In this document: one piece after another, positions 34,356 to 46,189 of the stretch
Position numbering within the stretch: position 1 is the first letter of the stretch
Layout: every line of letters starts with the position of its first letter
Source: Pseudomonas sp. PB101
GTDB lineage: Bacteria; Pseudomonadota; Gammaproteobacteria; Pseudomonadales; Pseudomonadaceae
Length of the DNA stretch: 64,000 nucleotides
Reading direction: 5' to 3'
Assembly (NCBI RefSeq): GCF_009764265.1
Contig: NZ_RWIR01000007.1
Location: forward strand, 186,001 to 250,000
Made by a program: the position numbers and the translations under genes
The notes under the pieces: generated by a model
What the model was told of the DNA's origin: nothing
What the model saw: the letters and a program-made list of their open reading frames with translations, nothing else
Databases searched by the model: none

Positions 34356-35363
34356 TTGAACGCACCCATAGAACCACATCGTTTCATCCTCGAGCCTTTT
34401 GAAGCTCGTCGCTTCGCCAATCTGTGCGGACAATTCGACGAGCACCTGCGCTTGATCGAACAGCGCCTGACCATCGAGATCCGCAATCGCGGAAACCAGT
34501 TCGAGCTGATCGGCGAACCCAAACACACCACCTCCGCGGAAAACCTTCTGCGCCGCCTGTACCGGGAAACCAAGGGTACCGAGCTGTCGCCGGACATGGT
34601 GCACCTGTTCCTGCAGGAATCGGCCGTCGAACAGCTGGACAACCACTCCCCCGCCGAGCCGTCCGTTGCCCTGCGCACCAAGAAAGGCATGATTCGCCCC
34701 CGCGGCTTGAATCAGCTGCGCTACGTGAAGGAAATTCTCGGCAACGACATCAACTTCGGCATCGGTCCGGCCGGTACCGGCAAGACCTATCTGGCCGTTG
34801 CCTGCGCGGTGGACGCACTGGAGCGCGAGCAGATCCGTCGCATCCTGCTGGTGCGCCCGGCGGTCGAAGCGGGTGAAAAACTCGGTTTCCTGCCCGGCGA
34901 CCTGTCGCAAAAAATCGACCCGTACCTGCGCCCGCTCTACGACGCGCTCTACGAAATGCTCGGCTTCGAATACGTCGCCAAGCTGATCGAGCGCCAGGTG
35001 ATCGAAGTTGCGCCGCTGGCCTACATGCGCGGCCGTACGCTGAACAACAGCTTCATCATTCTCGACGAAAGCCAGAACACCACGGTCGAGCAAATGAAGA
35101 TGTTCCTGACCCGGATCGGCTTCGGTTCCACGGCCGTCATCACCGGGGACATCACCCAGGTCGACCTGCCGCGCGGCACCAAGTCCGGCCTGCACCATGT
35201 GATCGAAGTGCTCAAGGACGTGCCGGGGATCAGCTTCACGCACTTCCAGCCCAAGGACGTCGTGCGCCATCCGCTGGTACAGCGCATTGTCGAAGCCTAT
35301 GAGCGCTTCGAAACCAAAGCGGCCGACGATGCAGCCGCCAAGGATAGCCGCCGCGATGCTTGA
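34356..35363 (+). CDS. ybeZ: PhoH-like ATPase YbeZ
   Basis: A 335-residue PhoH-family ATPase that works with the YbeY endoribonuclease in ribosomal RNA processing and stress survival. Walker A is [11 protein letters not shown] near 136-146 and Walker B is [10 protein letters not shown] near 234. The TTG at 34356 is the start that gives the family N-terminus. The stop overlaps the ybeY start by eight bases. Confidence 0.92.
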   Translation: MNAPIEPHRFILEPFEARRFANLCGQFDEHLRLIEQRLTIEIRNRGNQFELIGEPKHTTSAENLLRRLYRETKGTELSPDMVHLFLQESAVEQLDNHSPAEPSVALRTKKGMIRPRGLNQLRYVKEILGNDINFGIGPAGTGKTYLAVACAVDALEREQIRRILLVRPAVEAGEKLGFLPGDLSQKIDPYLRPLYDALYEMLGFEYVAKLIERQVIEVAPLAYMRGRTLNNSFIILDESQNTTVEQMKMFLTRIGFGSTAVITGDITQVDLPRGTKSGLHHVIEVLKDVPGISFTHFQPKDVVRHPLVQRIVEAYERFETKAADDAAAKDSRRDA

Positions 35364-35850
35364 GCTTGACCTGCAAATCGCCACTCAAGCCCCCGCCCCC
35401 AGCGAAGCCGAGTTCCGCCAGTGGTGCGAACTGGCTTTGCGCCAGCGCAGCGCCGACTCGGAGATGACCATTCGCCTGGTCGACGAAGCCGAAGGTCGCG
35501 AGCTGAACCACACATGGCGGCAAAAGGATTACGCAACCAACGTCTTGTCATTCCCGGCCGATGTGCCGGATGAATTCCTCGACATCCCGCTGCTGGGCGA
35601 TCTGGTGATCTGCGTGGCCGTGGTCGAGCGTGAAGCTGCCGAGCAAGGCAAGGCGCTGGATGCCCATTGGGCACATTTGGTGATCCACGGCTGCTTGCAT
35701 CTGCTCGGTTATGACCATATTGATGACGACGAAGCCGAAGAGATGGAAGCACTGGAACGAACGTTGCTTGCAGAACTGGGCTTTCCCGATCCGTACGCGG
35801 ACGACGAAACCGACGCATTCCCTACCGAAACAACAAAGGATTCAGAGTAA
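35356..35850 (+). CDS. ybeY: Endoribonuclease YbeY, rRNA maturation factor
   Basis: A 164-residue zinc-dependent endoribonuclease involved in 16S rRNA 3' maturation and ribosome quality control. The metal motif H-x3-H-x5-H is in [21 protein letters not shown] upstream is the other family signature. An acidic C-terminal tail follows. ATG 35356 overlaps the ybeZ stop, so the two are coupled. Confidence 0.94.
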   Translation: MLELDLQIATQAPAPSEAEFRQWCELALRQRSADSEMTIRLVDEAEGRELNHTWRQKDYATNVLSFPADVPDEFLDIPLLGDLVICVAVVEREAAEQGKALDAHWAHLVIHGCLHLLGYDHIDDDEAEEMEALERTLLAELGFPDPYADDETDAFPTETTKDSE

Positions 35851-35855
35851 TCGCT

Positions 35856-36695
35856 ATGAGCGAAGATCGATCGAGCAACGGGCAGAAGTCATGGCTGGGT
35901 AAGCTCACCCAGGCTTTTGCCCACGAGCCGAAAAACCGCCAGGAGCTGCTGGAGCTGCTGCGCGATGCACACCAGAACAAACTGCTGGACAGCGAAGCGC
36001 TGGCCATCGTCGAAGGCGCCATCCAGGTGGCTGACCTGCAGGTGCGGGACATCATGGTCCCGCGCTCGCAAATGGTCAGCATCAAGGCGACCCAGACACC
36101 CCGCGAGTTCCTGCCTGCCGTGGTCGACTCGGCCCACTCCCGCTACCCGGTCATCGGCGAAAGCCACGATGACGTGATGGGCGTGTTGCTGGCCAAGGAC
36201 CTGCTGCCGTTGATCCTCAAGGAGAACGGCGACAGCTTCAACATCAAGGACCTGCTGCGTCCGGCCACCTTCGTGCCGGAATCCAAGCGCCTTAACGTGC
36301 TGCTGCGCGAGTTTCGCGCCAACCACAACCACATGGCCATCGTCATCGACGAGTACGGCGGCGTGGCAGGCCTGGTCACCATCGAAGACGTGCTGGAACA
36401 AATCGTCGGCGACATCGAAGACGAACACGACGTCGAAGAAGACAGCTACATCAAGCCGCTGCCCAGCGGTGATTTCCTGATCAAGGCCCTGACGCCGATC
36501 GAGAACTTCAACGAGTTTTTCGACAGCGAGTTCTCCGACGATGAGTTCGACACCGTTGGCGGCCTGGTGATGAGCGCGTTCGGGCATCTGCCAAAACGTA
36601 ACGAAATCACTGAAATCGGCCCCTACCGTTTCCGCATCCTGAACGCCGACAGCCGTCGGATTCACTTGCTTCGCCTGACGCCCATTGCTCGCTAA
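35856..36695 (+). CDS. corC: CorC/YbeX, CBS-domain magnesium/cobalt efflux protein
   Basis: A 279-residue soluble protein with two CBS domains (about 60-180; MVPRSQMVSIKA and MAIVIDEYGGVAGLVTIEDV) and a C-terminal CorC/HlyC domain (about 200-279, DFLIKALTPIENFNEFF). Related proteins regulate Mg/Co efflux and, in the ybeZYX cluster, affect ribosome metabolism. It begins five bases after ybeY and ends eight bases before lnt. Confidence 0.92.
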   Translation: MSEDRSSNGQKSWLGKLTQAFAHEPKNRQELLELLRDAHQNKLLDSEALAIVEGAIQVADLQVRDIMVPRSQMVSIKATQTPREFLPAVVDSAHSRYPVIGESHDDVMGVLLAKDLLPLILKENGDSFNIKDLLRPATFVPESKRLNVLLREFRANHNHMAIVIDEYGGVAGLVTIEDVLEQIVGDIEDEHDVEEDSYIKPLPSGDFLIKALTPIENFNEFFDSEFSDDEFDTVGGLVMSAFGHLPKRNEITEIGPYRFRILNADSRRIHLLRLTPIAR

Positions 36696-36703
36696 GGATT
36701 GAA

Positions 36704-38227
36704 ATGCGCTGGACAACCCGCCCCGGCTGGCCCGGTAACCTGCTGGCCGTGGCGGCCGGTGCAATCACCACACTGGCCCTGGCGCCGTTCGATATCTGGC
36801 CACTGGCACTGCTCGCCGTCGGCCTGTTCTATGCCGGTCTGCGCGAGCTGAGCCCACGCCAGGCCCTGGGTCGCGGCTGGTGTTTCGGTTTCGGCCTGTT
36901 CGGTGCCGGCACCAGCTGGATCTACTACAGCATTCACCACTTCGGCGGCGCATCAGTGCTGCTGGCCGGTTTCCTGATGCTGCTCTTCACGGCGGCGATT
37001 GCCTGGTTCTTTGCCCTGCCCGCCTGGATCTGGGCGCGCTGGCTGCGCCGCAATGAGGCGCCGCTGGCCGACGCCCTGGCCTTCGCGGCGCTGTGGGTCG
37101 GTCAGGAAGCCTTCCGTGGCTGGTTCCTGACGGGCTTCCCGTGGCTGTATTCCGGCTACAGCCAGCTCGACGGCCCGCTGACCGGGCTCGCCCCCGTCGG
37201 CGGGATGTGGCTGATTTCCTTTACTCTGGCCCTGACAGCGGCATTGATCTACAACGGCTTGCGCCTGGTTCGCACGGGGCGCAAAGGCTTCATTGCTGCC
37301 GGTGTATTGTTGCTGGTCGGTCCATGGCTGGCCGGCATGGCACTCAAGCACCATGCCTGGACCAGCCCGTCGGGCCCGACATTGAGCGTTGCCGCCATCC
37401 AGGGCAACGTCGAACAAAGCATGAAATGGGACCCGGCGCAGCTCAACGCGCAACTGGCGCTGTACCGCGACATGAGCTTCAGCTCAAAGCGCGCCGACCT
37501 GCTGATCTGGCCGGAAACGGCGATTCCAGTGCTGAAGGAATCTGCCGAGGGCTACCTGAGCATGATGGGTAACTTCGCGGCCGAGCGTAAATCGGCCTTC
37601 ATAACCGGCGTCCCGGTGCGCATGGAGGTACGCCATGAGAAGCGCTTCTTCAACGGCATCACCGTTGCCGGTGAAGGCGACGGCACTTACCTGAAGCAAA
37701 AACTGGTGCCGTTTGGTGAATATGTGCCCTTGCAGGACGTGCTGCGCGGGCTGATCGCCTTCTTCGACCTGCCGATGTCGGACTTCGCTCGTGGCCCGGC
37801 CGATCAACCGCTGCTACAGGCCAAGGGTTATCAGATCGCTCCGTACATTTGTTATGAAGTGGTTTACCCGGAGTTCGCCGCCAGCCTTGCCGCCCGTAGC
37901 GACCTGCTGCTGACCATCAGCAACGACACCTGGTTCGGCACCTCCATCGGTCCGCTGCAACACCTGCAAATGGCACAGATGCGCGCACTGGAAGCCGGCC
38001 GCTGGATGATCCGCGCCACCAACAATGGCGTGTCCGGCCTGATCAACCCGTTCGGCCAGATCACCGATCAGATCCCGCAGTTCGAACGCGGCATCCTGTA
38101 TGGCGAAGTGGTGCCGATGCACAACCTGACGCCGTACCTGCAATGGCGTTCGTGGCCGCTGATCATTGTCTGCGTGCTGTTGTTTGGCTGGGCGCTGATT
38201 GCCAGCCGGATGGCCAAGACCGTCTGA
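36704..38227 (+). CDS. lnt: Apolipoprotein N-acyltransferase
   Basis: A 507-residue inner-membrane enzyme that adds the third acyl chain to lipoproteins. N-terminal transmembrane helices span about 10-210. The nitrilase-type domain follows, with the catalytic Glu-Lys-Cys triad: WPETAIPV, LKQKLVPFGEYVP and APYICYEVVYPE. A final hydrophobic helix lies near 480-500. Last gene of the ybeZ-ybeY-corC-lnt operon. Confidence 0.95.
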   Translation: MRWTTRPGWPGNLLAVAAGAITTLALAPFDIWPLALLAVGLFYAGLRELSPRQALGRGWCFGFGLFGAGTSWIYYSIHHFGGASVLLAGFLMLLFTAAIAWFFALPAWIWARWLRRNEAPLADALAFAALWVGQEAFRGWFLTGFPWLYSGYSQLDGPLTGLAPVGGMWLISFTLALTAALIYNGLRLVRTGRKGFIAAGVLLLVGPWLAGMALKHHAWTSPSGPTLSVAAIQGNVEQSMKWDPAQLNAQLALYRDMSFSSKRADLLIWPETAIPVLKESAEGYLSMMGNFAAERKSAFITGVPVRMEVRHEKRFFNGITVAGEGDGTYLKQKLVPFGEYVPLQDVLRGLIAFFDLPMSDFARGPADQPLLQAKGYQIAPYICYEVVYPEFAASLAARSDLLLTISNDTWFGTSIGPLQHLQMAQMRALEAGRWMIRATNNGVSGLINPFGQITDQIPQFERGILYGEVVPMHNLTPYLQWRSWPLIIVCVLLFGWALIASRMAKTV

Positions 38228-38244
38228 ACTGACACCACATCAAA

Positions 38245-38320
38245 CCTGTAGGAGCCGGCTTGCCGGCGAAAGCCATGGTCGCCATGACATCGCATTCGCT
38301 GGCAAGCCAGCACCTACAGG
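38245..38320. repeat. REP doublet
   Basis: CCTGTAGGAGCCGGCTTGCC (from 38245) faces CGCTGGCAAGCCAGCACCTA, ending near 38320. Directly downstream of lnt. Confidence 0.85.
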
Positions 38321-38361
38321 GTCAGTGGGTGTACGCAGTATTCGTGAGCTACCGAAATTAT

Positions 38362-38456
38362 TGTGGGAGCTGGCTTGCCTGCGATGAGGCCCTCACATTC
38401 AACATCAATGTTGCCTGACACAACGCTTTCGCTGGCAAGCCAACTCCTACAGGGCG
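38362..38456. repeat. REP doublet, second in tandem
   Basis: TGTGGGAGCTGGCTTGCCTG (from 38362) faces CGCTGGCAAGCCAACTCCTA, ending near 38456. Two REP doublets in a row separate lnt from the convergent YdcF-type gene. Confidence 0.85.
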
Positions 38457-38471
38457 CGGGCAACCATTGGG

Positions 38472-39233
38472 TTATCGGTAAAACAACGAATAACCGACCT
38501 GCCCCACCGCCTCGTTCATCAATTGCCCGTTCTGCCAGATCGCCTTGAACTCCGGCATCCAGCCACCCAGTGGCCGCGCGTGGTCGCCGCCCAGAAAGCC
38601 TACCGGCGCCGGCACCACTTCAAACCCGGCCTTGCGAAAGCTCCAGACCGCTCGTGGCATATGCCAGGCCTGAGTCACCAGCACCACGCGCTTGACGCCC
38701 TGAGGCAGCAACACCTCGGCGCTGAACTGCGCATTTTCCCAGGTGGTGCGGCTGCGCCCTTCCTGCCAGCGCACGGTCACGCCAAAATCGTCACGCAAAG
38801 AGTCAGCCATCATCTGCGCCTCGCTGGGCGGCGCGCCGTAATGCAGGCCGCCGCTGGTCAGTAGCGGCAGGCCGGAAGCCTTGGCCAGCCGCGCGGCAAA
38901 GCGCTGGCGCTCCAGACCGACGCCTGTGGGCTGGTCTGCACCCCAGGCCACATCACCGCGCTCGCGGCCCGAGCCGAGGACCACGATGGCGTCCGCACGC
39001 TGTCCCAGCACTGTCCACTCTTCGCGGGCAAGTGCCGGCTCACGCTCGAGCAGCCTCGCGCTCCACTGCACCACCACCGGCAGGCTCATCAGCCAGAAAC
39101 CGCCTAACCCCAGCGCAAAACACGCACCGGCAAGCCTCGGCCTCGATCGACGCAACCACCAGGCAAGCAAAAGCAGCAGCAAGAGAATGCCGGGTGGCAA
39201 AAGAAGTTGTTTTACGAAATAACGAAAAGGCAT
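38472..39233 (-). CDS. YdcF/ElyC-type DUF218 membrane protein
   Basis: A 253-residue protein with two N-terminal transmembrane helices (LLLPPGILLLLLLLAWWL and ACFALGLGGFWLMSLPVVV) and a periplasmic DUF218 domain with DAIVVLGSGRERGD, LLTSGGLHYG, RTTWENAQFS and LVTQAWHMPRA. Relatives (ElyC, SanA) act in envelope biogenesis and peptidoglycan or polysaccharide carrier metabolism. Convergent with lnt. Confidence 0.87.
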   Translation of the reverse strand: MPFRYFVKQLLLPPGILLLLLLLAWWLRRSRPRLAGACFALGLGGFWLMSLPVVVQWSARLLEREPALAREEWTVLGQRADAIVVLGSGRERGDVAWGADQPTGVGLERQRFAARLAKASGLPLLTSGGLHYGAPPSEAQMMADSLRDDFGVTVRWQEGRSRTTWENAQFSAEVLLPQGVKRVVLVTQAWHMPRAVWSFRKAGFEVVPAPVGFLGGDHARPLGGWMPEFKAIWQNGQLMNEAVGQVGYSLFYR

Positions 39234-39337
39234 CGAGCATCTCCCGGAGATGCCCGAAGCCTAAGTGGGTTGGCGCGATGCGACAATCGATACGGAAGGA
39301 CTATTCTTCAAAAATGCGTGGAGCATGACTCTGTGCC

Positions 39338-39658
39338 CTATTTGAACTGCAAAGACCGGACCTTTACCGCGTCTCTGCCCTGAACTTTGTCCTTGAGCCA
39401 GATGATTTTGGCTGAACGTGGTGCGTCTAGTTGCTTTACCGCCTCTGACAAGCATCCATGCGTCTCACGCTCACTGCGATCCAGATACGCCTTGACCAGT
39501 GCAAACTCTGCGGGGCTCAGGCCACGCAGTTCCAGTTCCAGAGGGCGCACGTCGCGCAACCGGCTAGCGGTTTTTGCCGCTTCCAGGGCCAGGGCCAAAC
39601 GATCGATCAGCCTTTCGTACAGCTCCGGTTTTGTAGCTTTTTGCTGTGACTCAACCAT
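39338..39658 (-). CDS. Hypothetical protein, 106 residues
   Basis: No recognised family. The predicted protein is helical and charged: LYERLIDRLALALEAAKTAS, RDVRPLELELRGLSPAEFAL, YLDRSERETHGCLSEAVKQL, then basic KIIWLKDKVQGRDAVKVRSL. No signal peptide or membrane helix. It starts at ATG 39658 after GAGGGATGG-like sequence and is read away from leuS. The 280 bases between it and leuS hold the leuS leader and no further gene. Confidence 0.6.
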   Translation of the reverse strand: MVESQQKATKPELYERLIDRLALALEAAKTASRLRDVRPLELELRGLSPAEFALVKAYLDRSERETHGCLSEAVKQLDAPRSAKIIWLKDKVQGRDAVKVRSLQFK

Positions 39659-39779
39659 CCCTCACCTCATTGGAAGATAAGACCTACTCCCCAGTTAGAG
39701 CTTAGCTTCCATGAACAAACCGGCTGAACGCCGCGACCAACGGCCCTCGCAGCGGTTTTAGCATGACGCGCGGCACTAA

Positions 39780-42545
<2,766 letters not shown>

Positions 42546-42553
42546 TTGGATCA

Positions 42554-42575
42554 GGCGCCAGGTGAGCCTGGCGCC
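42554..42575 (+). terminator. Stem-loop after leuS
   Basis: GGCGCCAGG-tgag-CCTGGCGCC, a perfect 9-base stem, followed by AATAAAACCTTT. It probably limits read-through from leuS into lptE. Confidence 0.6.
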
Positions 42576-42632
42576 GAATAAAACCTTTCGGGCCGCATGA
42601 CCGGCCCACATGGTTTCAAGGGGAGCAACACA

Positions 42633-43238
42633 ATGATCAAACGCAACTTGCTGGTGATGGGCCTCGCGGTTCTGTTGAGCGCCTGCGGTTTCCAGCTGCG
42701 CGGCACCGGCACCAACGAACTGGCGATCAAGGAACTCGACCTGAGCGCCCGTAACGCCTACGGTCCGACCGTGACCCAACTGCGCCAGGTCCTGGAAGGC
42801 AGCGGCGTCAAGGTCTATACCGGCGCGCCTTACAAGCTGATCCTGACCAATGAACAGGAAAACCAGCGCATCATCAGCTACGCAGGTGCCGGTCGTGCTG
42901 GCGAGTACCAGATCACCACCGTGCTGAGCTACGACATCCGTGGCCGTGGCGATCTGCCACTGCTGAGCGACAAGCTTGAAGTGCAGAAAATCTATATGCA
43001 CGACGGCAACAACCTGGTGGGCTCCGATCAGGAAGCCGCAACAGCCAGGGAAGAAGGCCGCCGGGAGATGGTTCAACGCATGATGCTGCGCCTGGAGCAA
43101 CTGACCCCGGCCCAACTGGATCAGTTGCAGCAGACCGCCGAAGCCAAGGCCAAGGCTGACGCCGCGGCGCTGGAAGCGGCACAAAAGGCTGAAGCGGAAA
43201 CCCCGCGCCAGTCGCCTGTCGAACTGCCGCAGCAGTAA
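42633..43238 (+). CDS. lptE: LPS-assembly lipoprotein LptE
   Basis: A 201-residue outer-membrane lipoprotein that plugs LptD and helps place lipopolysaccharide in the outer leaflet. The lipobox LSAC gives Cys followed by GFQLRGTGTNE, typical of LptE. The C-terminal tail is unusually rich in Ala/Lys/Gln (AEAKAKADAAALEAAQKAEA), as seen in pseudomonad LptE. ATG 42633 has AAGGGGAG upstream. leuS-lptE-holA is a conserved gene order. Confidence 0.93.
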   Translation: MIKRNLLVMGLAVLLSACGFQLRGTGTNELAIKELDLSARNAYGPTVTQLRQVLEGSGVKVYTGAPYKLILTNEQENQRIISYAGAGRAGEYQITTVLSYDIRGRGDLPLLSDKLEVQKIYMHDGNNLVGSDQEAATAREEGRREMVQRMMLRLEQLTPAQLDQLQQTAEAKAKADAAALEAAQKAEAETPRQSPVELPQQ

Positions 43239-43244
43239 GACTTA

Positions 43245-43264
43245 CGGGGCGCCCAGGCGCCCCG
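43245..43264 (+). terminator. GC-rich perfect stem between lptE and holA
   Basis: CGGGGCGCC-ca-GGCGCCCCG, a perfect 9-base stem just after the lptE stop and 14 bases before holA. It may attenuate transcription or protect the lptE mRNA end, since holA lacks another obvious promoter. Confidence 0.45.
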
Positions 43265-43277
43265 TTCGCCCTTTCTT

Positions 43278-44315
43278 ATGAAGCTCGCCCCCGCCCAACT
43301 CGCCAAACACCTGCAAGGTGCCCTCGCGCCGGTCTACATCATCAGCGGCGATGACCCGCTGCTGTGCCAGGAAGCGGCCGACGCTGTTCGTGCCGCCGCC
43401 CGCCAGCAGGGATTCGATGAACGCCAGGTCTTTGCCGCTGACGCCAATTTCGACTGGGGGACCTTGCTGCAAGCCGGTGCCAGCATGTCGCTGTTCGCCG
43501 AAAAGCGCCTGCTGGAACTGCGTCTGCCTTCCGGCAAACCCGGCGACAAGGGTGCCGCCGCGCTGATCGAGTACTGCTCGCGTCCAGCCGACGACACCGT
43601 GCTGCTGATCAGTTTGCCGAAGCTCGATGGCAGCGCGCAGAAAACCAAATGGGGCAAAGCGCTGGTCGAAGGGCAGCAGACCCAGTTCGTGCAGATCTGG
43701 CCGGTCGATGTCAGCCAGTTGCCGAGCTGGATCCGCCAGCGTTTGTCCCAAGCCGGGCTTTCCGCCAGCCAGGATGCCGTTGAACTGATTGCTGCCCGGG
43801 TCGAGGGCAACCTGCTGGCTGCCGCCCAGGAAATCGAAAAGCTCAAACTGATGGCCGAAGGCGGTCAGATCACCGTTGAAACCGTGCAGGCAGCGGTAGC
43901 CGACAGTGCGCGCTTCGACGTCTTTGGCCTGACCGATGCGGTGCTCAACGGCGAAGCGGCCCACGCACTGCGCATGCTCGAAGGCTTGCGCGGTGAAGGC
44001 GTCGAACCGCCGGTGATCCTCTGGGCGCTGGCCCGGGAGTTGCGCCTGCTGGCCAACATTTCGCTGCAGTACAGCCAGGGTACGCCGCTGGACAAGGCCT
44101 TCAGTCAGGCCAAACCGCCGGTCTGGGACAAACGCAAACCCTTGATGAGCAAAGCGCTGCAACGCTACTCGGCACAGCGCTGGGCGCAACTGCTGCTGGA
44201 AGCGCAACGCATCGACGCGCAGATCAAGGGCCAGGCTGCCGGCTCGCCGTGGATGAGCCTGAGCCGGTTGACGCTGTTGATGGCTGGCCAGCGTTTATCC
44301 CTGCCCGCTGAGTAA
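43278..44315 (+). CDS. holA: DNA polymerase III delta subunit
   Basis: A 345-residue clamp-loader subunit that opens the beta sliding clamp. The N-terminal domain begins KLAPAQLAKHLQGALAPVYI with SGDDPLLCQEAAD; the middle AAA+-like part lacks a Walker A lysine, as expected for delta; the C-terminal collar domain runs from about 215 (VFGLTDAVLNGEAAHALRML). It follows lptE closely and is probably co-transcribed. Confidence 0.95.
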   Translation: MKLAPAQLAKHLQGALAPVYIISGDDPLLCQEAADAVRAAARQQGFDERQVFAADANFDWGTLLQAGASMSLFAEKRLLELRLPSGKPGDKGAAALIEYCSRPADDTVLLISLPKLDGSAQKTKWGKALVEGQQTQFVQIWPVDVSQLPSWIRQRLSQAGLSASQDAVELIAARVEGNLLAAAQEIEKLKLMAEGGQITVETVQAAVADSARFDVFGLTDAVLNGEAAHALRMLEGLRGEGVEPPVILWALARELRLLANISLQYSQGTPLDKAFSQAKPPVWDKRKPLMSKALQRYSAQRWAQLLLEAQRIDAQIKGQAAGSPWMSLSRLTLLMAGQRLSLPAE

Positions 44316-44324
44316 AATCTCCCC

Positions 44325-44428
44325 CTGTAGGAGCGAGCTCGCTCGCGAAGGTCGTTAACGATAACGCTGGCTTTCTGGTTTAACGCGGTGCGCTCAGGTT
44401 CTTCGCGAGCAAGCTCGCTCCTACAAGG
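44325..44428. repeat. REP doublet, GAGCGAGCTCGCTC type
   Basis: CCTGTAGGAGCGAGCTCGCT (from 44325) faces GAGCAAGCTCGCTCCTAC, ending near 44428, with a 55-base spacer, between holA and arfA. Confidence 0.87.
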
Positions 44429-44524
44429 AGCGGCGCTTTTTCAGACAGACATCGGGGCTGGACAGCCTTTCAACTTCGGCCGATGATTCGCCTCGCAAAA
44501 TCCATTCACTTGCGAGAAGTCACC

Positions 44525-44689
44525 ATGAGCAAAAAGCCATCGAAGCATGGCCCCAACAAGGCCAAATCCATCATCGCCCAGCCATTGTTCCGCAGCCGCC
44601 GGGAACGCCCGGCCAAGGGCAAAGGCAGTTACCGCCGCGAAGCCTTCCAGTCTGACAGCTGGGAGGCTTCTTACTTTCTGGCTGCGTAA
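44525..44689 (+). CDS. arfA: Alternative ribosome-rescue factor ArfA
   Basis: A 54-residue protein with the ArfA core: PLFRSRRERPAKGKGSYRRE, followed by WEASYF. ArfA recruits release factor 2 to ribosomes stalled on mRNAs lacking a stop codon and backs up tmRNA. ATG 44525 gives a family-like start (MSKKPSKHGPNKAKSII); the region upstream has GAGAAG. A GC-rich hairpin lies inside the reading frame (44598-44613). In E. coli the arfA message is itself cut within the frame so that tmRNA controls it. Confidence 0.9.
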   Translation: MSKKPSKHGPNKAKSIIAQPLFRSRRERPAKGKGSYRREAFQSDSWEASYFLAA

Positions 44690-44749
44690 AGCACAACCCC
44701 CTTCGACATGGTAAGGTCTGTACCTGATTCGTATTTCCTGGACCCGTGC

Positions 44750-46072
44750 ATGCCCTTTTGTCTTCCCCGTCGTTGGCATCTACGCCAATTGATCGCTGCC
44801 TCCAGCCTTGTTTTGCTTGTCGCCTGTGCGGAAAAACCGACCGCAGCCGACGCTCAGCCGCTTCAGACTTCTCCTGTCGCCACCGCCCCGGCCATTGTTC
44901 CGCCTGTGGTTCCGACGGGTGAGAACCTCGACATCCAGCCAACCCAGACCTTTGCCGAATGGCAGGCGGGTTTCCGCAATGATGCCCTGGCCGCCGGTAT
45001 CCGCGCCGATCTGTTCGACCGCGCTTTCGCCAATGTCAGCTTTGACCCCAGCGTAATTCGTGCCGATCGCAGCCAACCGGAATTCGCCAAACCAGTGTGG
45101 GAATACCTCGATGGCGCCCTGTCGCCGCTGCGGGTACGCAAAGGCCAGTCACTGATCAATCAGTACGCCGACGTCCTGCAGGGCATCGAGCAGCGTTACG
45201 GCGTTGATCGTCAGGCGCTGGTGGCCGTGTGGGGCATGGAAAGCAACTTTGGCCAGTTCCAGGGCAACAAGTCGGTGATCAACTCGCTGGCGACCCTGGC
45301 CTACGAAGGCCGTCGCCCCGGTTTCGCCCACGCGCAATTGATTGCCGCCCTGCAGATCCTGCAACAAGGCGATATCGAACCCGAGAAGATGCTTGGGTCC
45401 TGGGCCGGCGCCATGGGCCAGACCCAGTTCATCCCGACCACCTACAACACCCATGCCGTGGACTTCGATGGTGACGGACGCCGCGATATCTGGGGCAGCT
45501 CGGCCGACGCCCTGGCTTCGACCGCGCACTACCTGCAAAGCTCAGGCTGGCAGAGAGGCCAGCCGTGGGGCTTTGAAGTCCAGCTGCCGAGCGGGTTCAA
45601 CTACCTGCTGGCCGACGGTACGATTCGCAAGAGCGTCGCCGAATGGCGGCAACTGGGCATTTCCCTGCCCAACGGTGGCCAGGTCCCGGCCGGCTCGGAG
45701 CAATTGTCCGCTGCCCTGTTGTTGCCGGCCGGTTACCGTGGCCCGGCGTTCCTGGTGCTCGATAACTTCCGGGCGATCCTCAAGTACAACAACTCGTCGT
45801 CCTACGCCTTGGGTGTGAGCCTGCTGTCCGAGCGCTTCAATGGCGCTGGCCTGATCAGCGGCTCATGGCCAAAGGATGACCTGCCACTGAGCCGTACCGA
45901 GCGGATCGAGTTGCAGAACCTGCTGAGCGCACAAAACTACGACGCCGGCACTGCCGACGGGATCATCGGCGCCAACACCCGCAAGGCGATCCGCAGCGCC
46001 CAGCAGTCGTTTGGCTGGCCGGCGGACGGGTATCCGACGCACAAGTTGCTGGAAGGATTGCGCAGCCGCTAA
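44750..46072 (+). CDS. Lytic murein transglycosylase, SltB3-like lipoprotein
   Basis: A 440-residue MltB-family lytic transglycosylase with a C-terminal peptidoglycan-binding domain. The lipobox LVAC is near residue 27. The catalytic glutamate lies in WGMESNFGQFQGNKSV, with GAMGQTQFIPTTY and AVDFDGDGRRDIW further on. The PG-binding domain runs from about 385 (DAGTADGIIGANTRKAIRSA). It cleaves the MurNAc-GlcNAc bond in the periplasm. Its location after holA/arfA matches P. aeruginosa SltB3 (PA3992). Confidence 0.88.
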   Translation: MPFCLPRRWHLRQLIAASSLVLLVACAEKPTAADAQPLQTSPVATAPAIVPPVVPTGENLDIQPTQTFAEWQAGFRNDALAAGIRADLFDRAFANVSFDPSVIRADRSQPEFAKPVWEYLDGALSPLRVRKGQSLINQYADVLQGIEQRYGVDRQALVAVWGMESNFGQFQGNKSVINSLATLAYEGRRPGFAHAQLIAALQILQQGDIEPEKMLGSWAGAMGQTQFIPTTYNTHAVDFDGDGRRDIWGSSADALASTAHYLQSSGWQRGQPWGFEVQLPSGFNYLLADGTIRKSVAEWRQLGISLPNGGQVPAGSEQLSAALLLPAGYRGPAFLVLDNFRAILKYNNSSSYALGVSLLSERFNGAGLISGSWPKDDLPLSRTERIELQNLLSAQNYDAGTADGIIGANTRKAIRSAQQSFGWPADGYPTHKLLEGLRSR

Positions 46073-46075
46073 AAG

Positions 46076-46166
46076 CATCGCGGGCAAGCCCGCTCCCACA
46101 GTGTTCGCGTCGTACACAAATCATGTGAACGCCCCTGAACCTGTGGGAGCGGGCTTGCCCGCGATG
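46076..46166. repeat. REPIN
   Basis: CATCGCGGGCAAGCCCGCTC (from 46077) and its inverse ending at 46166. The spacer (GTGTTCGCGTCGTACACAAA and onward) resembles that of the copy at 21488-21580. Confidence 0.9.
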
Positions 46167-46189
46167 ACTGACTAACAGGCGATAAAAAT

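Noticed and set aside
38245..38456. Tandem inverted repeats as a possible CRISPR
   Set aside because: Units are inverted REP pairs with variable arms, not direct repeats with equal spacers, and no cas genes are present.
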